From: an uncultured Pelagibacteraceae bacterium
GTDB taxonomy: Bacteria; Pseudomonadota; Alphaproteobacteria; Pelagibacterales; Pelagibacteraceae
Direction: 5' to 3'
DNA length: 39,230 nt
NCBI GenBank assembly: GCA_913045275.1
Contig: CAJWPG010000007.1
Span: 1 to 39,230, forward strand
Positions 33,648 to 39,230 of the stretch are shown here, one piece after another. Under the pieces are notes generated by a model, which was given only the letters and a program-made list of their open reading frames with translations, had not been told where the DNA came from and did not search any database. The number at the start of each line of letters is the position of its first letter. The stretch's first letter is position 1. Both the position numbers and the translations under genes were made by a program.

Positions 33648-33731
33648 ATGGGATACCCAAAGAAGCATAGAGGTCGAAGAAAAATGGGCTCTAAAAAAAG
33701 AAGAGCAAGAAAAAAAAATAAGAAAAAATAA
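33648..33731 (+). CDS. 27-aa extremely basic protein, possible small ribosomal protein
   Basis: ATG at 33648 to TAA at 33731. The 27 residues contain 11 Lys and 7 Arg (MGYPKKHRGRRKMGSKKRR then RARKKNKKK-type tail). A near-perfect Shine-Dalgarno, AAAGGAG (33638-33644), stands just before the ATG, which is notable because most genes in this window have none. It lies in the gap between metC (minus) and the membrane protein at 33746, which begins 14 bases after its stop. Size and composition recall tiny ribosomal proteins such as bTHX or the bS22/mS38 (AURKAIP1/COX24-like) group; I cannot claim homology. Confidence 0.55.
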   Translation: MGYPKKHRGRRKMGSKKRRARKKNKKK

Positions 33732-33745
33732 ATTTCTATAAATCA

Positions 33746-34399
33746 ATGCGGACAAATTTAAGAGTAATTGCGCTTATTTGTTTCATTTTACCAATATTAA
33801 CAGTCATAATTTCTTACATAGCATCAGTAAAATTAAATTTAGTGCCTGCTTGCATACCTAATTTTGAAGGTTGTACATCGATATCAAGGGCAGGAAGAAA
33901 TGTTCCAGTAAAATATTTTTTTAAGCCAATGATGTATTTGTATTCGTTTATTTTATTTTTATATTGGTATAAATTTCTAGAAATTCTCAATAAGTTTAAA
34001 ATTTCAGAAAAAAAATTTTCATTTTTTTCTTTTTTTTCGGTTTTATTTTTAATTTTATATATTATTTTTTTGGGTGAGGGAAAAATTTACGAATTTTTTA
34101 GAAGAATAGGAATTTATATTTATATTTTTTTTACTGTAATTACTCAATTTTTAATAAGTAAAAAATTATTTTTTATACAAAAAAAAATAAAAAGATTTTT
34201 TAAAATTAAATTTATTAAATTAAATTTTTTTTTAACATTATTCTTGGTTGCTAGTGGAATAATTATCTTGCCTATTTTAATAATAAAAATAGATAATTTT
34301 CCTGAAATTAAAAACATAATTTCATGGAATTATTTTATTTTAATTCAATTATATTTTATTTTTTCTCTATTTAGTTTTAAGATTAGATATTTTAAATAA
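33746..34399 (+). CDS. Six-span membrane protein, Frag1/DRAM/Sfk1-like
   Basis: A 217-aa hydrophobic protein with about six spans (roughly 6-28, 62-80, 92-110, 122-142, 160-180 and 195-212). After TM1 an outside loop has paired cysteines and [20 protein letters not shown], which resembles the 'IS..G..pP...F...M' signature of Frag1/DRAM/Sfk1-type proteins. No enzymatic motif is present; the eukaryotic relatives relate to lipid handling. The loops are nearly pure lysine/phenylalanine, reflecting base composition. The 3' end overlaps the convergent mnmA by 8 bases. Family assignment tentative. Confidence 0.55.
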   Translation: MRTNLRVIALICFILPILTVIISYIASVKLNLVPACIPNFEGCTSISRAGRNVPVKYFFKPMMYLYSFILFLYWYKFLEILNKFKISEKKFSFFSFFSVLFLILYIIFLGEGKIYEFFRRIGIYIYIFFTVITQFLISKKLFFIQKKIKRFFKIKFIKLNFFLTLFLVASGIIILPILIIKIDNFPEIKNIISWNYFILIQLYFIFSLFSFKIRYFK

Positions 34400-35507
34400 T
34401 CCATCCCCCTCCTAGAACTTTATGACCAAATTGATCTTTATTGTAAAAAACACAAGCTTGACCAGGAGAAATACCATCTTCGGATTCTACTAGATTTACC
34501 TCAGCTGTATTCTGATCCATTATATTTACTTTTGCCTCAAGAAGTTTGCCAGTTGATCTTACTTTAACAAAAATGTTTTGATCAAATTCTTTTTTTTCAC
34601 TCAATAAATTTAAATCTTTTAATAAAATATTTTTCTTGCCAAGTTTTTTCTTTGGACCAACAATAATTTCATTATTTTCAGAGTCTATTTTTATAACGTA
34701 AAGTGGTTCTTTATCAGAAACTTTTATTCCTTTTCTCTGTCCAATTGTAAAATTGACTATTCCACCGTGCACACCAACTACTTTGCCGTCTAAATTTTTA
34801 ATATTTCCTTTTTTGAATAAATCTGGTTTATATTTTTGAATTACAGAAGCATAATCACCATTGGGTACAAAGCATATATCTTGGCTATCAGGTTTGTCTG
34901 CTACGTTTAAATCAAGATCTTTTGCTATTTCTCTGGTTTTATCTTTTAAAATTCTACCTAATGGAAATCTTAAATAATTTAATTGCTCCTTTGTAGTATT
35001 AAATAAAAAATAACTTTGATCTCTATTTTCATCAATAGCTCTATACATGCTTGTTGAATTGTTATTTGTTATACTTTTTACATAATGGCCCGTTACTAAT
35101 GCATCAGCATTAAGATCTTTTGAAACTTCTAGTAAATCTTTAAATTTTACCGTTTGATTACATTGAACACATGGAATTGGAGTTTCTCCTCTAAGATAGC
35201 TATCTACAAAATTATCAATAACTCCTTGTTTAAACCTGTCCTGATAATATAAAATTTTGTGTTCTATGTCTAATTTGTTAGCTACCCTTTTTGCATCCAT
35301 TATATCTTGTCCTGAACAACATTGTTTAGATTTAGCTATTTCTTTACTATCATCATAAAGTTTTAAAGTTATTCCTATTACATTATAACCTTCTTTTTTC
35401 ATCATTCCTGCTACAGTAGAAGAGTCAACACCTCCGGACATGGCTACAACGATAGTTGTGTCTGATGGTTTTTTTTGAATTCCAATCGAATTTAATTCTG
35501 CATTCAT
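34392..35507 (-). CDS. mnmA: tRNA-uridine 2-sulfurtransferase
   Basis: A 371-aa enzyme thiolating U34 of tRNA-Lys, -Glu and -Gln. The PP-loop [13 protein letters not shown] lies at 23-35. The catalytic cysteines are Cys116 ([10 protein letters not shown]) and Cys212 (QDICFVPNG). TGHYV near 139 and FTIGQRKGI near 255, followed by the C-terminal barrel with SPGQACVFY, complete the pattern. Full length. It is a single gene, divergent from the DUF3553 gene across 41 bp. Confidence 0.97.
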   Translation of the reverse strand: MNAELNSIGIQKKPSDTTIVVAMSGGVDSSTVAGMMKKEGYNVIGITLKLYDDSKEIAKSKQCCSGQDIMDAKRVANKLDIEHKILYYQDRFKQGVIDNFVDSYLRGETPIPCVQCNQTVKFKDLLEVSKDLNADALVTGHYVKSITNNNSTSMYRAIDENRDQSYFLFNTTKEQLNYLRFPLGRILKDKTREIAKDLDLNVADKPDSQDICFVPNGDYASVIQKYKPDLFKKGNIKNLDGKVVGVHGGIVNFTIGQRKGIKVSDKEPLYVIKIDSENNEIIVGPKKKLGKKNILLKDLNLLSEKKEFDQNIFVKVRSTGKLLEAKVNIMDQNTAEVNLVESEDGISPGQACVFYNKDQFGHKVLGGGWII

Positions 35508-35548
35508 TTGATGGTATTTATACTTATTTCTAATATAAATTAAATTAA

Positions 35549-35725
35549 ATGATTATAGATTTTGAACCTGGAGATAAAGTTATCAATCCAGTTAATAAAA
35601 ACTGGGGAATTGGTCAAGTTCAATCTATTATTAATGAAAAAGTAACTGTCAATTTTGAAAATGTTGGTAAAAAAGTAATTAATTCAAAAAATATTGAATT
35701 AAAAAAATTTGAAACTAATGAATGA
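35549..35725 (+). CDS. DUF3553 family small protein
   Basis: 58 residues from ATG at 35549 to TGA at 35725. [25 protein letters not shown] and [13 protein letters not shown] match the compact beta-barrel DUF3553 pattern ('f.pG..V.hP..pdWGlGqVqS..g.+vTVnFe.aGKkvI'), reminiscent of CarD/KOW-like small barrels. Function unknown in the family. It overlaps the cysQ start by 8 bases, forming a short operon with it. Confidence 0.8.
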   Translation: MIIDFEPGDKVINPVNKNWGIGQVQSIINEKVTVNFENVGKKVINSKNIELKKFETNE

Positions 35726-36491
35726 AGTTAATTTAAAAAATATTGTTGAAGCGCAAATTGATACTTTTCTTTATGCAGGTAATGTTGCTATAGAATTAAG
35801 AAATAAAGGTCTAACCAAAGAAATTAAATCTGACGGTACTCCTGTAAGTAATGGAGATTTAGCAATAAACAAAATTATTACAAAAAAAATATTAGAATTA
35901 ACTCCAGATTTACCTATTGTATCAGAAGAAACATCTCATAATAAATCAGCTAAAGATCTTGCAAACTTTTGGTTGGTTGACCCAATTGATGGTACTTATG
36001 ATTACATAAATAATTTAGATGAATTTACAATTAATGCAGGTTTAATAATAAATAAAAAACCTGTGGCTGGATTAATTTATGCTCCAGCAAAAAAAAGAAT
36101 GTTTTATTCACATGGAAAAGATATGGCTTATGAATTAACAGATGGAAAATTAATAAATTTAAAATGTAATAACAAGAATAGAGAAGATTCAATTAAATTT
36201 GTTTCTTATTCAAATAAAATAAAACCTGAAATTGAAAAAATTTATAAACAAATTGGAGTAACAGATTTTGTAAGAATGAAGAGTTCATTAAAATTTTGTG
36301 TAATAGCTTCTGGAGAGTTTGATGGTTATGTAGCTGAAGCTAGAGCCTATGAATGGGATATTGCTGCCGGCCATGCAATCATTGTAGGTGCAGGTGGAGT
36401 AATTACAGATTTTGGTGGTAATGAAATTTTATATGGAAAAGAAGATTTCAAAAACCCAAGTTTAATTTTAAAAAGAAGTAACAATCTATAG
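35718..36491 (+). CDS. cysQ: 3'(2'),5'-bisphosphate nucleotidase, CysQ/inositol monophosphatase family
   Basis: A 257-aa Mg2+-dependent phosphatase, probably removing the 3'-phosphate of PAP/PAPS. A TTG 9 bases earlier is possible, but the ATG at 35718 is the natural start. Metal ligands: Glu70/Glu71 (VSEETS), Asp88, Asp91 (VDPIDGTYDYI) and Asp214 (YEWDIAAGHAI). Length and the 'SDGTPVSNGDLAIN' opening fit CysQ better than plain inositol monophosphatase. Overlaps DUF3553 upstream and shares a base with the next small gene (TAGTG). Confidence 0.88.
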   Translation: MNEVNLKNIVEAQIDTFLYAGNVAIELRNKGLTKEIKSDGTPVSNGDLAINKIITKKILELTPDLPIVSEETSHNKSAKDLANFWLVDPIDGTYDYINNLDEFTINAGLIINKKPVAGLIYAPAKKRMFYSHGKDMAYELTDGKLINLKCNNKNREDSIKFVSYSNKIKPEIEKIYKQIGVTDFVRMKSSLKFCVIASGEFDGYVAEARAYEWDIAAGHAIIVGAGGVITDFGGNEILYGKEDFKNPSLILKRSNNL

Positions 36492-36637
36492 TGAGCGAAC
36501 AGTTAAGAATAATATTAATTATAATAGTTTCTATATCAATATTTGGTTTATTATTATTTGTCTTTGTAAAAAATTATATCAGAAGTAAAATTCTATATTA
36601 TCTTGAAGAAAAAAACAAAAAATCTAAAGGAGATTAA
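36491..36637 (+). CDS. 48-aa single-span membrane protein
   Basis: GTG at 36491 overlaps the cysQ stop by one base (TAGTG) and the frame runs to TAA at 36637. Residues 6-26 are one strongly hydrophobic helix (RIILIIIVSISIFGLLLFVF); the tail (KNYIRSKILYYLEEKNKKSK) is basic and cytoplasmic by the positive-inside rule. The last 14 bases overlap the convergent recX. No family recognised. Coupling to cysQ and a clean helix make it a credible gene. Confidence 0.5.
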   Translation: MSEQLRIILIIIVSISIFGLLLFVFVKNYIRSKILYYLEEKNKKSKGD

Positions 36638-37187
36638 TTATTTTTAAATATTCATCTTTTTCAAGCTCCATAACTCTTCTTGATACTTCAAAATCAAAAC
36701 CTGATCTTGCCAAAACCCCTATATCTTTTTTATAAAAAAGTGGTCTATTTGCCTCATCTCTACTAGGTCCAATTCTTTTTTTTTTACATATTTTTATTGC
36801 TGAAAAAAAATCCTGATCCTCGTTATTTGTATGAATTTTTTCAATAGTGTTTCTAATATATTTTTCACCAACACCTTTGTTAAATAAATAATTTCTAATT
36901 TTGTTAATTGATGAACCTCGTTGAATTAAACTTTTAGCTTTAGATTCTGAATAGAACTTATCATTGATAAATTTTGATTTTTTCAAATCTTCAGTAACTA
37001 TATCGATTAAATCAGTAATATTACTTTTTTTGATGCTTGGTATTTTAGATTTTAAGTATTTTTTTAATAAATAAGTTTTTAGCTGTTGTTTGGATGGTGC
37101 AAATTTTTCAATATAATTAAACGCAAAATTACGCATCTCATCAACAGTCACCTCTAAAGATTTTTTTTTATTTTTAATAGGAATCAT
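36624..37187 (-). CDS. recX: RecX, regulator of RecA
   Basis: A 187-aa protein made of repeated three-helix modules that modulates RecA filaments. The pattern is AFNYIEKFAPSKQQLKTYLLKKY (first module, quoted to show 'al.yl..r..s..eL...L..K'), KFINDKFYSESKAKSLIQRG (second module) and RNYLFNKGVGEKYI (third). Length is typical for alphaproteobacterial RecX. It stands alone and not next to recA. It is divergent from the ABA4-like gene by 28 bp. Confidence 0.85.
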   Translation of the reverse strand: MIPIKNKKKSLEVTVDEMRNFAFNYIEKFAPSKQQLKTYLLKKYLKSKIPSIKKSNITDLIDIVTEDLKKSKFINDKFYSESKAKSLIQRGSSINKIRNYLFNKGVGEKYIRNTIEKIHTNNEDQDFFSAIKICKKKRIGPSRDEANRPLFYKKDIGVLARSGFDFEVSRRVMELEKDEYLKIINLL

Positions 37188-37215
37188 CGGTTTTTTTAAT
37201 ATATTATAAAATAAT

Positions 37216-37689
37216 ATGTTTGAGCAAATATCAGCTTTTTTTACGATAGAAATGATCTATTTGTGGTTGAGTTTTGGGGTTATGCCTTTCTGGTTTGTAT
37301 TAATATTTTTTCCTAAATCTAAAGTTTGTGGACTTTTTGCAACATCAATTTTTCCATTTCTAATTTTAGGATCTGTTTATATTTATTTGGTCTACTACTT
37401 TTTTCATACCGAATATGATTTTCTTGAAAACTTTGAGTTATATTTAGGAATTTATAATTTAGCTAATTTATTTGAAAATGAAGCTTTTTTAATATTAATT
37501 TGGACACATTTTCTGGCAATCAATTTATTTTGTGCAGCATGGATAGTACGTGATAGCCAAAAATATTTTATCCCAAAATATTTTAACATTATACCTTTAA
37601 TAATTACATATTTTGTTGGACCTGTAGGTATCGTTATATATTGGATTATTAGAATTTTCTTTGCAAAAAAAATAAGTTTGTTTGATTAA
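37216..37689 (+). CDS. ABA4-like (DUF4281) membrane protein
   Basis: A 157-aa protein with four hydrophobic spans (about 10-32, 40-63, 90-112 and 125-150). The pattern WTHFLAINLFCAAWIVRDSQ before the last span and YFVGPVGIVIYWIIR in it match the ABA4/DUF4281 family ('W.H.lafDlf.g.wi..d' and 'GP.Gll.y'). ABA4 is needed for neoxanthin formation in plants; the bacterial role is unknown, though carotenoid or retinal metabolism of proteorhodopsin bacteria is worth considering. It ends 4 bases before the convergent rhodanese. Confidence 0.7.
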   Translation: MFEQISAFFTIEMIYLWLSFGVMPFWFVLIFFPKSKVCGLFATSIFPFLILGSVYIYLVYYFFHTEYDFLENFELYLGIYNLANLFENEAFLILIWTHFLAINLFCAAWIVRDSQKYFIPKYFNIIPLIITYFVGPVGIVIYWIIRIFFAKKISLFD

Positions 37690-37693
37690 GTAA

Positions 37694-38080
37694 TTATTTA
37701 ATTACTTTAAAACCTGAGTTTGACATATTTTCAAAACCACCTTCGATATGTGAAACTTTCTCAAATCCCATTTCTTTTAATGTTTTAGCCGCTAGAGCCG
37801 ATCTTCCTCCGGCCGCACAAAACAATACTATTTCTTTATTTATATCTAAATTATTATTTTGAACATAAGCGCTTTCAGGATGAATTGAAAATTCTAACAA
37901 GCCTCTTGAAATATGAAAAGAATTTTCTATTCTGCCTAATTTTTGTAACTCAACTGTATCTCTAATATCAATTAAATTACATTCATTATTATTCGACATT
38001 TCCAAAGCCTGTGATGGAGAAATTGTAGTAATTTCAATTAAAGCTTCCTTTACAAGAGTTTGGGATGATTTAATATTCAT
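37694..38080 (-). CDS. Single-domain rhodanese (sulfurtransferase)
   Basis: A 128-aa rhodanese domain. The frame runs back to 38134, but that would overlap the divergent gene; the ATG at 38080 (MNIKSSQTLV) leaves a 20-bp gap and fits the family. NLIDIRDTVELQKLGRI is the CH2A-type N-terminal motif, and the active-site loop is LFCAAGGRSALAA with Cys88. Transfers sulfane sulfur to an unknown acceptor. It is a single gene; despite the sulfur theme it is 9 kb from the sulfonate block. Confidence 0.9.
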   Translation of the reverse strand: MNIKSSQTLVKEALIEITTISPSQALEMSNNNECNLIDIRDTVELQKLGRIENSFHISRGLLEFSIHPESAYVQNNNLDINKEIVLFCAAGGRSALAAKTLKEMGFEKVSHIEGGFENMSNSGFKVIK

Positions 38081-38100
38081 TTTAAAATATAATATATATT

Positions 38101-39126
38101 GTGAAAGAAATAAAAATAAAGAAAAAAAAATCAATCGTAAAAAAATTATTAATTAAATTAAATCGTTTTTTTGGATTTGAAATAATTGATCAAAGCAATT
38201 ACTCAATTGATTCACTTGATAAATATGGGTATGAAAATTTATCAAAAGAGGGTGTTCACTCAATTACTTTGCCCTTGGGAAAACTTGAAATTAATAGACC
38301 AGTAAAGTCTCTACATATTATCTTGAGAAGTTGTGCTTCTGTAAAAATGTTAACTCAATCTAAAGATAGAATATTTAGTAAAGAAAAATATGAATATTCT
38401 ATAAGAACACTAAACTCTTTGGTTAAATCATTAAATTATTCAAAAAAAATATTTAACAATATTGGTATAAAACTAACAATTATAGATCATAATTCTGAAA
38501 AAAATGTTATTCAAAAATATAAACAAATTTTAAATAACCAATTTTTTGATTATGAAATTGTTAATCTTGAGTTTGAAAAATACAAATCATCAATAGATAA
38601 TATTAATCAACAAAATAAAACTGTAACTGAAAATCAAAAATCTAATATGGCTAATATTAAACAGTCATTAAATTTAGCCAAAAACTCTGATGATTTAATA
38701 TATTTTGTTGAAGATGATTACCTTCACAAAGATAATTCTATTGAAGAAATGATTTATACTTATGAAAAACTTTCAACATTATTTAATGATGAATTATTTT
38801 TATGTCCAATTGATTACCCTTATCTTTACATGGAGCCAAACAAAACAAATATTTTAATTGGAAATTCTCATCATTGGAGAAGAATAGATCAAACATTATG
38901 TACTTTTTTAACAAGTAGCCAGATGATTAATAAACATTTTAACCAACTAGTAAGCATGTGTGAAAAAGAACACTACCCATTTGAAAAACCTTTGCATGAA
39001 ATTTATAAAAAAGAATATTGTTTTAGTCCTATTCCTTCCTTGGCGGTACATTTTACTAATATAAACTCGATTTACGGTATTTCTCCAAATGTAAATTTAG
39101 ATAAATTATGGAAAGAAAATGAATAA
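38101..39126 (+). CDS. Glycosyltransferase-like (GT-A-like) protein
   Basis: A 341-aa protein starting with GTG at 38101. After a basic leader (KEIKIKKKKSIVKKLL) comes a Rossmann-like domain beginning LHIILRSCASVKM near 72-84, with alternating strands and helices and, near 203-210, LIYFVEDDYLH: an acidic EDD that would serve as the DxD-type metal/nucleotide-sugar motif. SHHWRRIDQTLCTFLTS and HEIYKKEYCFSPIPSLAVH form the C-terminal part. There is no signal peptide or span. A surface-polysaccharide role is plausible but no other such gene is nearby. It ends right before a strong terminator. Confidence 0.6.
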   Translation: MKEIKIKKKKSIVKKLLIKLNRFFGFEIIDQSNYSIDSLDKYGYENLSKEGVHSITLPLGKLEINRPVKSLHIILRSCASVKMLTQSKDRIFSKEKYEYSIRTLNSLVKSLNYSKKIFNNIGIKLTIIDHNSEKNVIQKYKQILNNQFFDYEIVNLEFEKYKSSIDNINQQNKTVTENQKSNMANIKQSLNLAKNSDDLIYFVEDDYLHKDNSIEEMIYTYEKLSTLFNDELFLCPIDYPYLYMEPNKTNILIGNSHHWRRIDQTLCTFLTSSQMINKHFNQLVSMCEKEHYPFEKPLHEIYKKEYCFSPIPSLAVHFTNINSIYGISPNVNLDKLWKENE

Positions 39127-39128
39127 AA

Positions 39129-39152
39129 AAAGGCCCCAAAAGAGGGGCCTTT
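39129..39152. terminator. Bidirectional rho-independent terminator
   Basis: A perfect 9-bp stem (39129-39137 with 39144-39152; AAAGGCCCC facing GGGGCCTTT) around a 6-nt loop, 2 bases after the glycosyltransferase stop. It is flanked by an A run on the left, so it would terminate the minus-strand gene on the right as well. This is the best terminator in the window. Confidence 0.92.
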
Positions 39153-39175
39153 AATTCATTAATTATTCGGTGAAG

Positions 39176-39230
39176 CTAATCTCTTATAGAGTAAGCAACC
39201 ACTCCAACTTCTGCTTTATCTGTTCCAAGT
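39176..39230 (-). CDS. C-terminal end of a gene entering from the right
   Basis: On the minus strand the frame is open from the window edge to TAG at 39178-39176, giving LGTDKAEVGVVAYSIRD as the last 17 residues. The position just beyond a bidirectional terminator is what one expects of a convergent gene end. Too short to name. Confidence 0.5.
   Translation of the reverse strand, partial: LGTDKAEVGVVAYSIRD

Noticed and set aside
33620-33670. Alternative 16-codon ORF beginning at 33620, overlapping the basic ORF
   Set aside because: It has no ribosome site, no recognisable composition and ends within the basic ORF, which has the strong Shine-Dalgarno.
38081-38134. Longer rhodanese start at 38134
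   Set aside because: It would overlap the divergent glycosyltransferase-like gene and adds an AT-driven hydrophobic leader; the domain begins after the ATG at 38080.
1-39230. CRISPR arrays, tRNA genes, insertion sequences, prophage
   Set aside because: No regularly spaced repeats, cloverleaf sequences, transposase or phage-like proteins were seen on either strand.

Overview
The window is about 70% AT, very densely packed and rich in overlapping genes. It reads as a streamlined marine alphaproteobacterium of the SAR11 / Pelagibacterales type. This assignment rests on base composition, spacing and gene content (heterotetrameric sarcosine oxidase, fhs, aprMBA, sulfonate lyases, a DmdA/GcvT-like protein); no marker gene was aligned. 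I see no rRNA, tRNA, CRISPR array, insertion sequence or phage gene.

Layout. 1-1096: the end of a GcvT/DmdA-family gene and a Yip1-like membrane protein. 1093-4490 (minus): a four-gene operon of an altered M19 'dipeptidase', a 553-aa protein I do not recognise, a DUF3726 protein and a 55-aa four-cysteine protein. 4651-7321: purEK, an SRAP (YedK/HMCES) abasic-site protein and a GNAT acetyltransferase. 7322-14234: soxBDAG on minus and fhs on plus, diverging from 126 bp; these are methyl-group oxidation and folate C1 genes. 14226-18380 (minus): iron-type alcohol dehydrogenase, class I glutamine-amidotransferase-like protein, gshA and gshB, tightly packed. 18609-18662 holds the first 17 codons of a lost Rossmann-fold gene.

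18663-28199 is an organosulfonate block. It has a DadA-type FAD oxidoreductase, xsc (sulfoacetaldehyde acetyltransferase), suyAB (sulfolactate sulfo-lyase), a TauE/SafE permease, two small unknown genes, and aprA, aprB and aprM. Two C-S cleaving enzymes release sulfite; the permease could export it, and AprMBA running in the oxidative direction could turn it into APS with electrons passed to the membrane. ATP sulfurylase, phosphotransacetylase and sulfonate uptake genes are not in this window.

28297-33575 (minus) is an overlapping chain of metC, an MFS transporter, pabB, pabA, pabC and a HIT-family gene. 33648-39230 carries a 27-codon lysine/arginine-rich ORF, a membrane protein, mnmA, DUF3553, cysQ, a 48-aa single-span protein, recX, an ABA4-like membrane protein, a rhodanese, a glycosyltransferase-like protein, a clear bidirectional terminator and the end of another gene.

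The most rewarding places to look further are the 1093-4490 operon, the small genes between the TauE permease and aprA, the 27-codon basic ORF, the gshBA-linked amidotransferase, and the near-total absence of terminators where genes converge.
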